Assembly: GCA_024637305.1 (NCBI GenBank)
Contig: JAGXFI010000014.1
Span: forward strand, 1 to 42,437
Direction: 5' to 3'
Origin: Sulfitobacter sp.
GTDB lineage: Bacteria > Pseudomonadota > Alphaproteobacteria > Rhodobacterales > Rhodobacteraceae
DNA: 42,437 bases
The position numbers were made by a program, and so were the translations under genes. Below the pieces are notes generated by a model, which saw only the letters and a program-made list of their open reading frames with translations, was not told the DNA's origin and did no database searches. Below are positions 1 through 8,188 of the stretch, piece after piece (position 1 is the first letter of the stretch; every line of letters starts with the position of its first letter).

Positions 1-2
1 CG

Positions 3-506
3 CTGAAATGGCTGTGCGGAACACCGGGTGCCGGGATTGTACAGGTCAATCAGGGACTATTGTCGGAACTCTCACCTGAATTTCGCGGGTGGTTCAGCCA
101 GCCCAACCCGTTTTCCTGGGACCTCGACGCCTTCGAATACGCCCCGGATGCACGAAGGCTCGACCACGGCACGCCGTCAGTGCTGGCATGTGTCGGGTCC
201 GTACCGGCGTTGCGCTGGCACGCGGGGCAAACGGGGCTGAGGGCACAGAACCGCACGTTGACGGACGCCGTTATCGCAGCAGCGGATGTCGGCGGCTACG
301 CGCTGGCAAGCCCGCGCGACCCAGAAAGACGCGGCGGCAGCGTCATGTTGCGGCTGGAAGGCGATGGTGCGGCATTGGTCGACGCGTTGCGTACGCGGCG
401 AATCCATGTCGATTGCCGCGGGCAAATCTTGCGGATTTCGCCCGGCGCTGTGACAAACACGGATCATGTCGCTGCGCTTTTTGCTGCGCTGAAAGAGTTA
501 TGGTGA
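3..506 (+). CDS. Kynureninase-like class-V PLP enzyme, C-terminal part (5' end outside window)
   Basis: The reading frame is open through the left edge. The visible part begins at LKWLCGTPG, which resembles the PLP-lysine motif of class-V aminotransferases and kynureninases (K-W/Y-L-x-G-x-PG), so about half of the protein is missing. It continues with a GWF motif, a DHGTPS-type segment and RRGGSVMLR near the C-terminus, the layout seen in kynureninase and cysteine-desulfurase-fold enzymes. Kynureninases cleave kynurenine to anthranilate plus alanine. Substrate here is not shown by the sequence. A TTG at 60 could be mistaken for a start but lies inside the fold. The stop is 16 nt before the SDR gene, so the two are probably cotranscribed. 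Confident for class-V fold, moderate for kynureninase-like. Confidence 0.72.
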   Translation: MKWLCGTPGAGIVQVNQGLLSELSPEFRGWFSQPNPFSWDLDAFEYAPDARRLDHGTPSVLACVGSVPALRWHAGQTGLRAQNRTLTDAVIAAADVGGYALASPRDPERRGGSVMLRLEGDGAALVDALRTRRIHVDCRGQILRISPGAVTNTDHVAALFAALKELW

Positions 507-522
507 ACGGAAGGACAAGTAG

Positions 523-1242
523 ATGAAAATTGCCGTTGTGACAGGGGCCGCCGGAGGTATGGGGCGCGCTATTACGGAGCGTCTGGTCAAAGACGGTCTA
601 CATGTGATCGGCCTTGATCTGGATGCTGCTGGCCTGAAGGATATGGCGCAGGACAATTTCGAAGGGATGACGGTCGACCTTACCGATGCGGAGGCGATCG
701 CTGCCGTGTTCGACCGGATCGGTGCGAACCATGGCGGCGTCGACGCGCTGATAAACAACGCCGGCACCTGCTTTATGTCCGAATTTCCCGACATTCCGGT
801 AAAGGAATTCGAAAAACAGATGGCGCTGAATTTTTCAGGCGCGTTTCATTGCTGTCAGGCAGCAATCAAGCTGATGGCGGGACGGGAAGGCGTGCGAAAG
901 ATCGTCAATATCTCTTCGAACGGAGCCTATAATTTCGACGCCTTCGACCCGCCGCATTATCGCGCGTCAAAGGCCGCGCTGGATACGCTGACCAAGGATC
1001 TGGCGCGGCGGTACGCGCGCGAGATGATCTCGGTCAATTCGATTGCGCCGGCCATGACGGAAACACCGCTCTTTGGTGTGGTCAGCAAAGAAGTGCTGGC
1101 CGAAGCGATCGCCGCGATGCCACATGGGCGCGCGATGCAACCGGCGGAGATCGCGGCATGGGTCGGATTTCTGGTCTCGCCCGCCGGAGACATCTCAAGC
1201 GGCAATGTGATCATCCTTAATCAGGGGCGCGATGTGCGGTAA
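523..1242 (+). CDS. Short-chain dehydrogenase/reductase (SDR)
   Basis: This is a 239-residue classical SDR that should oxidise or reduce an alcohol/ketone with NAD(P). The cofactor motif TGAAGGMG lies at residues 7-14, NNAG at 78-81, SS at 131-132 and the catalytic YRASK with Tyr146 and Lys150. An acidic residue at the end of the second strand (LDLD, about 31-34) favours NAD over NADP. The ATG is preceded by GGAAGGA around 509-515. It follows the class-V enzyme after 16 nt and converges on the MBL hydrolase with a 15-nt gap. Its role in the local catabolic cluster is inferred from position only. Family is sure, substrate unknown. Confidence 0.88.
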   Translation: MKIAVVTGAAGGMGRAITERLVKDGLHVIGLDLDAAGLKDMAQDNFEGMTVDLTDAEAIAAVFDRIGANHGGVDALINNAGTCFMSEFPDIPVKEFEKQMALNFSGAFHCCQAAIKLMAGREGVRKIVNISSNGAYNFDAFDPPHYRASKAALDTLTKDLARRYAREMISVNSIAPAMTETPLFGVVSKEVLAEAIAAMPHGRAMQPAEIAAWVGFLVSPAGDISSGNVIILNQGRDVR

Positions 1243-1257
1243 GTCTTTGAAATGCGG

Positions 1258-2016
1258 CTATTCGAACCAATCCGGTGCCTTCTTCAGATCGGGCCACTGT
1301 TCGGGAGAGTGGCCGTAAATCACCAAAGCGTCGCGTTCAGCCGCCAACTTCATCAGCCGGTCGCCATGGTGGATCGCGAGATCAACGTCCCAGGATCCTG
1401 CAAATTTTTCGTCGATCTCCGCCGCGCGGCTGATGGCGTCCGAGGCAAGCAGGACCCACCCCGTTTTTGGCAGTTTAACCATAAACGCCAACTGTCCCGG
1501 CGCGTGACCCGGACAGAGCAGGACTTCGAAATCCGGGCCCAGAACCGTATCTTCGGATATCTGGACATAGTCACGATCCGGCCAGTCCATCGGTTGCTTG
1601 CCAGACCAATATAACGGTCGGGGCAAGGCACGTTCTGCTTGGGAAATCAGGATCGGGACGCCTGGAAAACCACGCATATCACCCACATGGTCGATATGCG
1701 TATGGCTTTGCACCATCAAGGTCACGTCATCGCGGGTCAGACCCAGCTTGGCCAGCTGTGGCACCACCATATTGTCGTCGGTGACGGACAAGACGCGCCC
1801 GAAACTGCCCAGATCATCCTCCGCCGTGGCTGCATCGGCGTTGATAGCGTATTTTGACGGAAATCCGGTGTCGATCAGCACCGTTTCGCCAGCATCCGTC
1901 TGGATGACGTAGCCGCAGATACCGATGATCCGTCCGTTCGCGTGGACCTGAAACAACCCGTAATCCAGTACCGCGAGCCTTTGGGGTTTGCCCTTGAGAG
2001 AAACTTGCATATTCAT
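1258..2016 (-). CDS. Metallo-beta-lactamase-fold hydrolase, AHL-lactonase-like family
   Basis: This 252-residue protein has the complete binuclear zinc site of the MBL superfamily: HTHIDH at residues 105-110, His171 in PGHAPGQ, Asp193 in SDA and His236 in GHS. The N-terminal strand pattern (YVIQTDAGETVLIDTGFP) is typical of proteins annotated as N-acyl homoserine lactonase-like, but general lactonase or esterase activity fits equally well. The open frame extends back to 2286, yet that part lies opposite the aminotransferase gene and has no family resemblance. I chose ATG 2016; alternatives are 2010 and 2043. None has a strong ribosome site. It is divergent from the aminotransferase, with only 25 nt between the start codons. 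No signal peptide, so cytoplasmic. Confidence 0.8.
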   Translation of the reverse strand: MNMQVSLKGKPQRLAVLDYGLFQVHANGRIIGICGYVIQTDAGETVLIDTGFPSKYAINADAATAEDDLGSFGRVLSVTDDNMVVPQLAKLGLTRDDVTLMVQSHTHIDHVGDMRGFPGVPILISQAERALPRPLYWSGKQPMDWPDRDYVQISEDTVLGPDFEVLLCPGHAPGQLAFMVKLPKTGWVLLASDAISRAAEIDEKFAGSWDVDLAIHHGDRLMKLAAERDALVIYGHSPEQWPDLKKAPDWFE

Positions 2017-2041
2017 GTGTCGAACCTGAACGAGGCCCGCC

Positions 2042-3169
2042 ATGAAAGTCAAGATACACACCTTGTTCCAGTACCTGCTGGAAACCACAGACGCGGCACC
2101 CGAAGCGATCGTGGGTTTCTCATTGGCTGAATCGCCAAAGCTGGGCATGTTTCTGGATGATCTTGACCCAGAACAGTCGCTTGACTGGAACGGCCGCGAT
2201 TTTCGCGGGTTGCCGGAGCTGCGGGCGCATGTGCTGGCACAGGCGGGTCTGGACGGCACTTGTACGGCACGCGACGTTCTGATCACCGCCGGCGCGGCGG
2301 AAGCTAATTATCTGGCGATCATGCAGCTGCTGCAGCCAGGAGACGAGATCGTGATCGAAACCCCGGGCTGGCCCCAGGCCGAAGTGTTGGCCCGTGCCAT
2401 CGGCGCGCGGATCGTGAAGGTAACGCGGCGCGAACAGGATGGTTGGCGTCTCCCGATGGACGCCGTGCAAGATGCTGTCACGGACAAGACGCGGATGATC
2501 TTCATCTCGAACCCGAACAATCCCACAGGTGACTTGCTAGCCGAGGCAGAGCTGCGGCAATTGGCCGACATCGCCGGCAAGGTTGGTGCCTGGCTGCTGG
2601 TCGACGAGGTTTATGCGGGCCTTGAATGGGACGGACCACGTTCACCGTCCATTGCCGGAATGTACGAGCGCGGCATCACCACAGGCTCCGTTTCCAAGGC
2701 GCTAGGGTTGCAGGGTCTGCGCACCGGCTGGATGATTTGCCCCGACGAGACCTTGATAATGGATGCGGTGATCTTGCGGGAAAATTCGTCCGAGATCATG
2801 AATATCATGGGCGAGCTCATTGCCGAGATCGCCTTGCGCCCGGATCGCTATGCTACCGCGATGGACGGCGCGCGGCAGGCAGGACTGGACCATCTGGCGC
2901 AGATAAATGAATGGGTCGCAGGGCAGCAGGGGCTGTCCTGGGTGCCGCCCCGTGCGGGGCTGATCGGATTGGGTCGACTGCCAACAGGCATCGACAGTGA
3001 CGCGTTCGCACGGTTCTTGCTCGGAGAACCCTACCGCACATTTCTCTTGCCGGGCAGCGCCTATGACCAACCGGGCCATATCCGGCTGGGTGTCGGCGGC
3101 GGCGCTTCGGTCAATCTTGAGAAGGGGCTGGGACGCTTAGGCCGCGCGCTGGCGGAGTATCCGCGATGA
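2042..3169 (+). CDS. PLP-dependent class I/II aminotransferase
   Basis: A 375-residue fold-type I aminotransferase. Visible motifs are NNPTG at residues 159-163, DEVY at 188-191, the PLP lysine in SVSKA (Lys219) and GLRTGW with Arg227. It should move an amino group between an amino acid and a 2-oxo acid; the donor cannot be read from the sequence. ATG 2042 has ACGAGG about 7 nt upstream. The stop overlaps the start of the flavoprotein gene by 4 nt (ATGA), so the two are translationally coupled and probably act in one pathway. The start codon forms CATG with a possible start of the opposing hydrolase gene. Family is certain. Confidence 0.9.
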   Translation: MKVKIHTLFQYLLETTDAAPEAIVGFSLAESPKLGMFLDDLDPEQSLDWNGRDFRGLPELRAHVLAQAGLDGTCTARDVLITAGAAEANYLAIMQLLQPGDEIVIETPGWPQAEVLARAIGARIVKVTRREQDGWRLPMDAVQDAVTDKTRMIFISNPNNPTGDLLAEAELRQLADIAGKVGAWLLVDEVYAGLEWDGPRSPSIAGMYERGITTGSVSKALGLQGLRTGWMICPDETLIMDAVILRENSSEIMNIMGELIAEIALRPDRYATAMDGARQAGLDHLAQINEWVAGQQGLSWVPPRAGLIGLGRLPTGIDSDAFARFLLGEPYRTFLLPGSAYDQPGHIRLGVGGGASVNLEKGLGRLGRALAEYPR

Positions 3170-4353
3170 CGGCTCCCATCATCATTGCAGGCGGCGGGAT
3201 CGGCGGGCTGGCTGCCGCGGTGGGGCTGGCGCAAAAGGGCATGGGGTCGATTGTTCTGGAACAGGCGGCCCAGTTGCGCGAAATCGGTGCGGGCATCCAG
3301 ATCGGCCCGAATGCCTTTCATTGCTTTGACGCGCTGGGGATCGGCGAGGCTCTGCGCGCCGAGGCGGTCTATATCGATGCGCTGCGTTTGATGGACGCCA
3401 AGACAGCGCAAGAGATAACGCGAATCCCATTGGGCGAAGATTTCCGGCGCTATTTCAACAATCCCTACGCCGTGATCCACCGCGCCGACCTGCACCGGCT
3501 GCTTCTGGAATATTGTTCTGCCTCGCCGCTCGTCGACATCCGAACGCAGGCGCGCGTCAAGGGTTATGAACAGGACGACACCTCCGCCCGCGTGCTGCTG
3601 GAGGACGGACATGTCGAAGGCCGCGCGGTTATCGGGGCGGAAGGTTTGAATTCCGCCATTCGCGCACAGATGCTGGGCGACGGACCGCCGCGGATCTCGG
3701 GGCATGCGACCTACCGTTCGGTTATTCCAACAGACCAGATGCCCATGGACCTGCGGTGGAACGCCGCAACGCTGTGGGCCGGGCCTAAATGCCACATCGT
3801 GCATTACCCGCTGAAGGGCGGACAGGTCTATAACCTCGTCGTAACGTACCACCGCGACATGAAAGAAGCGGTTGCAGGTCGGCCCGTGACCCGCGCCGAG
3901 GTCATGCAGGGATTTGAACATATCCACCCCCGCGCCCGCCAGATCATTGAACACGGCGATGACTGGAAACTTTGGGTGCTGTGCGACCGCGACCCCGTCA
4001 CGAATTGGGTCGATGGCAAGGTCGCCCTGCTAGGTGACGCGGCGCATCCGATGCTGCAGTATTTCGCCCAAGGTGCCTGCATGGCGCTTGAGGACGCGGT
4101 TTGCCTGTCGCGCAGTTTTGCGGATGGCGGCGAAGTGGAAGGCACGCTGGCCCAGTACCAGTCCCATCGCCTGGTCCGCACGGCACGGGTGCAGATGAAC
4201 AGCCGTTTGATCGGCGACTATATTTATCACCCCGACAACGCCAAGGCCGCCGTGCGCAACGAAGTCATGTCCGCGTTGACGCCGCGCCAGTGGTGTGACC
4301 AGTTGCGCTGGCTTTACGGGTCGGACGGCATGGTAGATGTGGCGAACGGATAA
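3166..4353 (+). CDS. FAD-dependent aromatic hydroxylase, 3-hydroxybenzoate 6-monooxygenase type
   Basis: A 395-residue group A flavoprotein monooxygenase. The FAD/NAD site GGGIGG lies at residues 9-14, the DG region is GAEGLNS at 157-163 and the GD motif is LLGDAAHPMLQYFAQGACMALEDA from about 288. The middle segment with RWNAATLWAGPKCHIVHYPL and WKLWVLCDRDPV is characteristic of 3-hydroxybenzoate 6-hydroxylases, which use NADH and O2 to make gentisate. In this copy the Asp of the DG motif is Glu. No gentisate dioxygenase is visible, and the companions are a kynureninase-like enzyme and an aminotransferase, so a hydroxylated or amino-aromatic acid is an alternative substrate. Cytoplasmic. Confidence 0.85.
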   Translation: MTAPIIIAGGGIGGLAAAVGLAQKGMGSIVLEQAAQLREIGAGIQIGPNAFHCFDALGIGEALRAEAVYIDALRLMDAKTAQEITRIPLGEDFRRYFNNPYAVIHRADLHRLLLEYCSASPLVDIRTQARVKGYEQDDTSARVLLEDGHVEGRAVIGAEGLNSAIRAQMLGDGPPRISGHATYRSVIPTDQMPMDLRWNAATLWAGPKCHIVHYPLKGGQVYNLVVTYHRDMKEAVAGRPVTRAEVMQGFEHIHPRARQIIEHGDDWKLWVLCDRDPVTNWVDGKVALLGDAAHPMLQYFAQGACMALEDAVCLSRSFADGGEVEGTLAQYQSHRLVRTARVQMNSRLIGDYIYHPDNAKAAVRNEVMSALTPRQWCDQLRWLYGSDGMVDVANG

Positions 4354-4400
4354 CGCGATATCGGGTCGACCTTGCACGCTCCACCACCAGACAAGCAATT

Positions 4401-4430
4401 TTTCCGCTACTGTCGCGGAACTTTTATAAT
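4401..4430 (+). promoter_or_regulatory. Promoter of phoX with consensus -10
   Basis: A perfect TATAAT stands at 4425-4430, about 60 nt before the phoX start, with a poor -35 near 4402-4407 (TTCCGC). A poor -35 suggests an activator. CTGTCGC at 4410 and CTTTTAT at 4421 have the 11-bp spacing of a PHO box, but each matches only 5 of 7 positions of CTGTCAT and the second overlaps the -10, so I do not call a PHO box here. The intergenic 4354-4490 holds nothing else I can recognise. Confidence 0.5.
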
Positions 4431-4490
4431 AGCGCCTTAGCGTTCGCTGGAACGAGTGCGAGAATCGTTTTTCAGCAAATGGAGCCTGAG

Positions 4491-6548
4491 ATGAAAGATT
4501 TTGAACGGGATTATCCCGACCACACCGAAACGATGGGCTATGAGCACGGCGACGAACCGCAGTGCAACACATCCGACAACCCCAATTTCTATGAAGTGAT
4601 GGATGCACGCGTTGCGCGCCGCGGTTTCCTGATGGGCGGCCTCGCGACCATCGCCACAGGTTTCATCGGTGCTTCGCTGACTGGTAAAGCGGCGCTGGCG
4701 CAGTCGACCTCCGGTCTGATCGGTTTCAATGCCGTGCCGATCAGCTTTGACGACACCGTTGTCGTACCCGAAGGCTACAGTTTCCAGATCCTCGGCGCGA
4801 CTGGCGAGCCTGTCTCGGGCGACATGCCGGCCTATCGCCCCGGGGCCAATACCGGTGCCGAGCAAGAACACCAGATCGGCCAGCACCATGACGGGATTCA
4901 CTTTTTCCCGATTGATGGCTCGTCTGAGGATGGCATCATCGCGGTGAACCACGAATATATTGAACCGCGTTTCCTGCATGCCGAAAAGGCAGGATACAAG
5001 GGCGTTGCCCATGACAAGCGCGCTGTAGTCTACGATGCCGACGGCATGCGTGACGATGACGAGGTGCGCATGGAAATAGCCGCCCACGGCGTCTCGATCT
5101 ACCGCACGACGAAGCAGGCCGATGGCACATGGGCCGTCGTCGCCGACCCGCGCAACCGCAAGGTGACCGGAAACACCCCCGTCGAGATCGGCGGCCCCGT
5201 GCGCGGTTCCGCACATGTCCGCACCAAGTTCAGCCCCGACGGCACCATGACGCGCGGTACGCTAAACAACTGCGCCCACGGCGTGACGCCCTGGAACACC
5301 TACCTGACGGCGGAAGAGAACTGGGCCGGTTATTTCGCCAACACCACCCAGATCGACCAGAAGCCCGACCTGCCGCGCGAACACGCGCGCTATGGCGTGT
5401 CAACCGACCCACAGGGCGGCCGTTACGGCTGGCACCTCGCGAAATCGGGGGCCGATGAATATGTCCGCTTCGACGCCACCACCAAGGGCACGGACGCAAC
5501 CGGGGATTACCGCAATGAGCCAAACAGCTACGGCTACATGGTAGAAATCGACCCCTACAACCCCGACGCGACCCCGATCAAACGCACGCATCTGGGCCGC
5601 TTCGCACACGAAGGTATCGTATTCGCGCCGGTCGTCGAAGGCGCACCCGTCGTCTGCTATTCGGGCGACGATGCGCGGTTCGAATATATCTACAAGTTCG
5701 TATCCAATGGCGTCTTTGTGCCAGGCGAAACCAACGGCTCGATCCTCGACACCGGCACGCTCTACGCGGCGAAGTTCAACGGCGACGGCACCGGCGAATG
5801 GCTGGCACTGGCACCGGGCCGCAACGGGCTGACCCCTGCCAACGGATTTGCCGATCTTGCGGACATTCTTGTCAATACACGTCTCGCCGCCGACCAGGCT
5901 GGCGCGACAAAGATGGATCGCCCCGAATGGGGCACGATCGATCCCAACACCGGCACGGCTTATTTCGCCCTCACCAACAACTCGCGCCGCACCCAGGCAG
6001 AAGTGGACGCGGTCAACCCGCGTGCCGAAAATAACTTCGGCCAGATCGTGCGCTGGAACTACGACAACGGTGATCATACCAAGGCGAGCTTTGACTGGGA
6101 TCTGTTCGTGATCGCAGGGAACGCGAAAAACTCAGCCGTAGCCGCCGGCGGCGCGCTGAGCGAAGACAGCATCTTCGCCTGCCCGGACGGCCTCTGGTGC
6201 GACAACGATTCGCGGCTCTGGATCCAGACGGATATGGGCGATCTCGGCCCGGATTACGAAGGGCCGCTCAAGGATTTCGGCATGAACGCAATGCTTGCGG
6301 CCGATCCGGCCACCGGCGAGATCAAGCGTTTCCTGACCGGTCCCTGGGGGCAGGAAACCACCGGCGTCGTCACCACGCCGGATGGCAAGACCATGTTCGT
6401 GAACTTCCAGCACCCCGGCGCGCATAGCTCTGCCGAGGATTTCGCCGCTGGCAAATATGGCTCCGCCTTCCCCGACTATGACGGCACCGTGCCACGTTCG
6501 GCCACGGTAGTCATCACCAAGGACGACGGTGGCCTTATCGGCAGCTGA
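4491..6548 (+). CDS. phoX: PhoX-family alkaline phosphatase, Tat-exported
   Basis: A 685-residue member of the PhoX/DUF839 family, calcium- and iron-dependent phosphatases that release phosphate from organic esters in the periplasm. A Tat signal is clear: Arg43-Arg44 in RRGFLMGG, a hydrophobic stretch to about 65, and a cleavage site near ALAQ at 68-71. Family segments include NHEYIEPRF, NNCAHGVTPWNTYLTAEENWAG, RFEYIYKFVS and PDGLWCDNDSRLWIQTDMG. ATG 4491 is preferred over ATG 4479 because GGAG at 4481-4484 sits 6 nt before it and overlaps the earlier ATG. It stands alone, with its own promoter and a strong terminator. PhoX usually belongs to the Pho regulon, which fits the phosphate genes 20 kb downstream. 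Confidence 0.95.
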   Translation: MKDFERDYPDHTETMGYEHGDEPQCNTSDNPNFYEVMDARVARRGFLMGGLATIATGFIGASLTGKAALAQSTSGLIGFNAVPISFDDTVVVPEGYSFQILGATGEPVSGDMPAYRPGANTGAEQEHQIGQHHDGIHFFPIDGSSEDGIIAVNHEYIEPRFLHAEKAGYKGVAHDKRAVVYDADGMRDDDEVRMEIAAHGVSIYRTTKQADGTWAVVADPRNRKVTGNTPVEIGGPVRGSAHVRTKFSPDGTMTRGTLNNCAHGVTPWNTYLTAEENWAGYFANTTQIDQKPDLPREHARYGVSTDPQGGRYGWHLAKSGADEYVRFDATTKGTDATGDYRNEPNSYGYMVEIDPYNPDATPIKRTHLGRFAHEGIVFAPVVEGAPVVCYSGDDARFEYIYKFVSNGVFVPGETNGSILDTGTLYAAKFNGDGTGEWLALAPGRNGLTPANGFADLADILVNTRLAADQAGATKMDRPEWGTIDPNTGTAYFALTNNSRRTQAEVDAVNPRAENNFGQIVRWNYDNGDHTKASFDWDLFVIAGNAKNSAVAAGGALSEDSIFACPDGLWCDNDSRLWIQTDMGDLGPDYEGPLKDFGMNAMLAADPATGEIKRFLTGPWGQETTGVVTTPDGKTMFVNFQHPGAHSSAEDFAAGKYGSAFPDYDGTVPRSATVVITKDDGGLIGS

Positions 6549-6569
6549 TGCTGACCCCCTAACCTTGTC

Positions 6570-6597
6570 GAAGGCGCGCCACCCGGCGCGCCTTCTT
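6570..6597 (+). terminator. Hairpin terminator after phoX
   Basis: A perfect 11-bp stem (GAAGGCGCGCC at 6570-6580 with GGCGCGCCTTC at 6585-6595) closes a 4-nt ACCC loop, 21 nt after the phoX stop. The T tract is short (TTCTTG), so termination may be only partly intrinsic. Confidence 0.75.
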
Positions 6598-6677
6598 GCC
6601 CTCTGCAACAGGTGCCTACAGGAAATGTCTTGGCGGTGCGCCATTCGGTGAGTTGCGCAACACCTGAAAGAATCTCT

Positions 6678-6712
6678 TTACAGAACTAGTTTTATGGATA
6701 TATTAATCCCAT
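6678..6712 (+). promoter_or_regulatory. Promoter/operator of the ArsR-family regulator
   Basis: TTTACA at 6678-6683 and TATTAA at 6701-6706 are spaced 17 bp and form a good sigma-70 promoter whose start point would fall at or next to the ATG at 6711. An imperfect inverted repeat at 6694-6712 (ATGGATATA against ATGGGATTA read from the other strand, 7 of 9 matching) covers the -10 and start codon and is a plausible ArsR operator. There is no Shine-Dalgarno sequence between it and the ATG. Confidence 0.5.
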
Positions 6713-7028
6713 GACAACAACCAGCCCCCCTGCCCGCGCCCTTGCCGCCCTTGGCCACGATGCTCGCCTGTCGATCTTTCGCACGCTCGTGAAAGCCGGG
6801 GATGAAGGCCTGCGGGTCGGCGAAATCGGTCTGCATCTTGGCCTCGCGCCTTCGACACTGGCCCATCACCTGTCCACGCTTGTCGATGCCGGCCTTGTGG
6901 TGCAGGAAAAACAGGGCCGCGAGGTCATAAACCGCGCCGATTACCCCGCGATGCACCGGGTTCTGGGTTTCCTGACCTCGGAATGCTGTGCCGGTGTGTC
7001 CATCCAACCTGCGGAGGATGCCGCATGA
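6711..7028 (+). CDS. ArsR/SmtB-family metal(loid)-responsive repressor
   Basis: A 105-residue winged-helix regulator. Residues about 8-28 (ARALAALGHDARLSIFRTL) and the recognition helix region LAPSTLAHHLSTLVDAGLV at about 45-63 are typical of ArsR. A vicinal cysteine pair, Cys92-Cys93 in ECCAG near the C-terminus, matches the NCC/ECC motif of alphaproteobacterial ArsR proteins that is thought to bind trivalent arsenic or related ions. The ATG fits the family N-terminus but lacks a ribosome site. It leads a cassette with a permease and an MFS transporter and probably represses both. The stop overlaps the start of a 20-codon frame. Confidence 0.88.
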   Translation: MTTTSPPARALAALGHDARLSIFRTLVKAGDEGLRVGEIGLHLGLAPSTLAHHLSTLVDAGLVVQEKQGREVINRADYPAMHRVLGFLTSECCAGVSIQPAEDAA

Positions 7029-7087
7029 CGCAGACGCGCCTTTCACTTTGCCTTAAAATAACTACAAATCCGGAGATTTGGACATGA
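7025..7087 (+). CDS. Possible 20-codon coupling ORF between regulator and permease
   Basis: ATG at 7025 overlaps the regulator stop (ATGA), and its own TGA at 7085-7087 overlaps the permease ATG at 7084 (ATGA again). The frame thus bridges the 55-nt gap exactly and could pass ribosomes from one gene to the next. The predicted peptide (starting MTQTRLSLCL) resembles nothing known to me. It may be chance. Confidence 0.25.
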   Translation: MTQTRLSLCLKITTNPEIWT

Positions 7088-8133
7088 CTGATACGACCCT
7101 TTCTTCATCAGGCCTTCGGTCATCGCTGAGCCTGTTGTGGCGCGACCAGCGGGTCTGGATCGCCTCGGCACTGATTCTTGCCGTATTGACGGTGTTCGAC
7201 AGCAATCAAGCCGCCGAAAGCGCAAGCTTTGCTGCGGGGGCGCTGCTGCGAACGGCTCCGTTTCTGATCCTGTCGATTGCCATCGCCGCCTGGGCTAATG
7301 CGACCGGAGCTGACAACCTGATCGCGAAGGCTTTCACAGGTGCGCCGTTGTTGATGATCGGGCTGGGCGCGTTGGCGGGCGGCATCTCGCCGTTCTGCTC
7401 TTGCGGGGTGATCCCGCTGATCGCGGCGCTTTTGGCGATGGGTGTACCCTTGTCGGCGGTCATGGCCTTCTGGCTCGCCTCCCCGATCATGGACCCGTCG
7501 ATGTTCGTCCTGACGGCGGGCATGCTGGATCTGGAATTCGCGGTGGCCAAGACGTTCGCGGCGATAGGCTTGGGTATTTTTGGCGGTACTGTTGTGCACC
7601 TTTTGATGCGTGGCGGAGCATTCGCCGATCCGCTGCGCGAGGGCATCGGCAACGGTGGCTGCGGCGGTTCCAAGATCCGCGCGCCCAAGCCTGTCGTCTG
7701 GCGCTTTTGGCAAGACGCCGAGCGTCGCACAAAGTTTGGCAAGACGGCGCTGAACACAACACTGTTCCTTGCCAAGTGGCTGACGCTTGCCTTCATCCTC
7801 GAAAGCCTGATGCTGGCGTGGATCCCCGCAGAAACCGTGACGGCGGCGTTAGGTGGCGAGGGGCTTATGCCGATTGCAACCGCAACGCTGGTCGGCGTAC
7901 CGGCCTATCTGAACGGTTATGCGGCGCTGCCTCTGGTGGGCGGGCTTATCGAACAGGGAATGGCTCCCGGTGCCGGCATGGCGTTCCTGGTGGCTGGTGG
8001 CGTCACCTCGATCCCAGCGGCGATGGCGGTCTGGGCACTGGCTAAACCGCAGGTTTTTGCGCTCTATATCGGCCTTTCGCTCAGCGGTGCCTTCGCCTCG
8101 GGGCTGCTGTTCCAACTGTGGACTCTGGCATGA
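7084..8133 (+). CDS. ArsP_1-type permease (DUF318), metal/metalloid efflux
   Basis: A 349-residue membrane protein with two blocks of hydrophobic helices joined by a cytoplasmic-type loop (about 180-225) that contains GNGGCGG. The hallmark SPFCSCGVIPL, with Cys105 and Cys107, identifies the ArsP_1/PF03773 permease family, which includes exporters of trivalent organoarsenicals and predicted permeases for other soft metals. Start ATG 7084 has GGAG at 7072-7075, 8 nt upstream; TTG 7078 is too close to it. Located behind an ArsR-type regulator with a Cys pair, it is probably the induced exporter. The exact ion is unknown; methylarsenite, arsenite or a divalent metal are possible. Confidence 0.82.
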   Translation: MTDTTLSSSGLRSSLSLLWRDQRVWIASALILAVLTVFDSNQAAESASFAAGALLRTAPFLILSIAIAAWANATGADNLIAKAFTGAPLLMIGLGALAGGISPFCSCGVIPLIAALLAMGVPLSAVMAFWLASPIMDPSMFVLTAGMLDLEFAVAKTFAAIGLGIFGGTVVHLLMRGGAFADPLREGIGNGGCGGSKIRAPKPVVWRFWQDAERRTKFGKTALNTTLFLAKWLTLAFILESLMLAWIPAETVTAALGGEGLMPIATATLVGVPAYLNGYAALPLVGGLIEQGMAPGAGMAFLVAGGVTSIPAAMAVWALAKPQVFALYIGLSLSGAFASGLLFQLWTLA

Positions 8134-8188
8134 GTGGGTCCGGCGAGGCACCCTGTTTCGTCGGCCCGCTTCAGCACAAGACAAATCT

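Noticed and set aside
4410-4427. PHO-box-like pair CTGTCGC/CTTTTAT before phoX
   Set aside because: Each unit matches only 5 of 7 consensus positions and the second overlaps a perfect TATAAT, where an activator site would not be expected.
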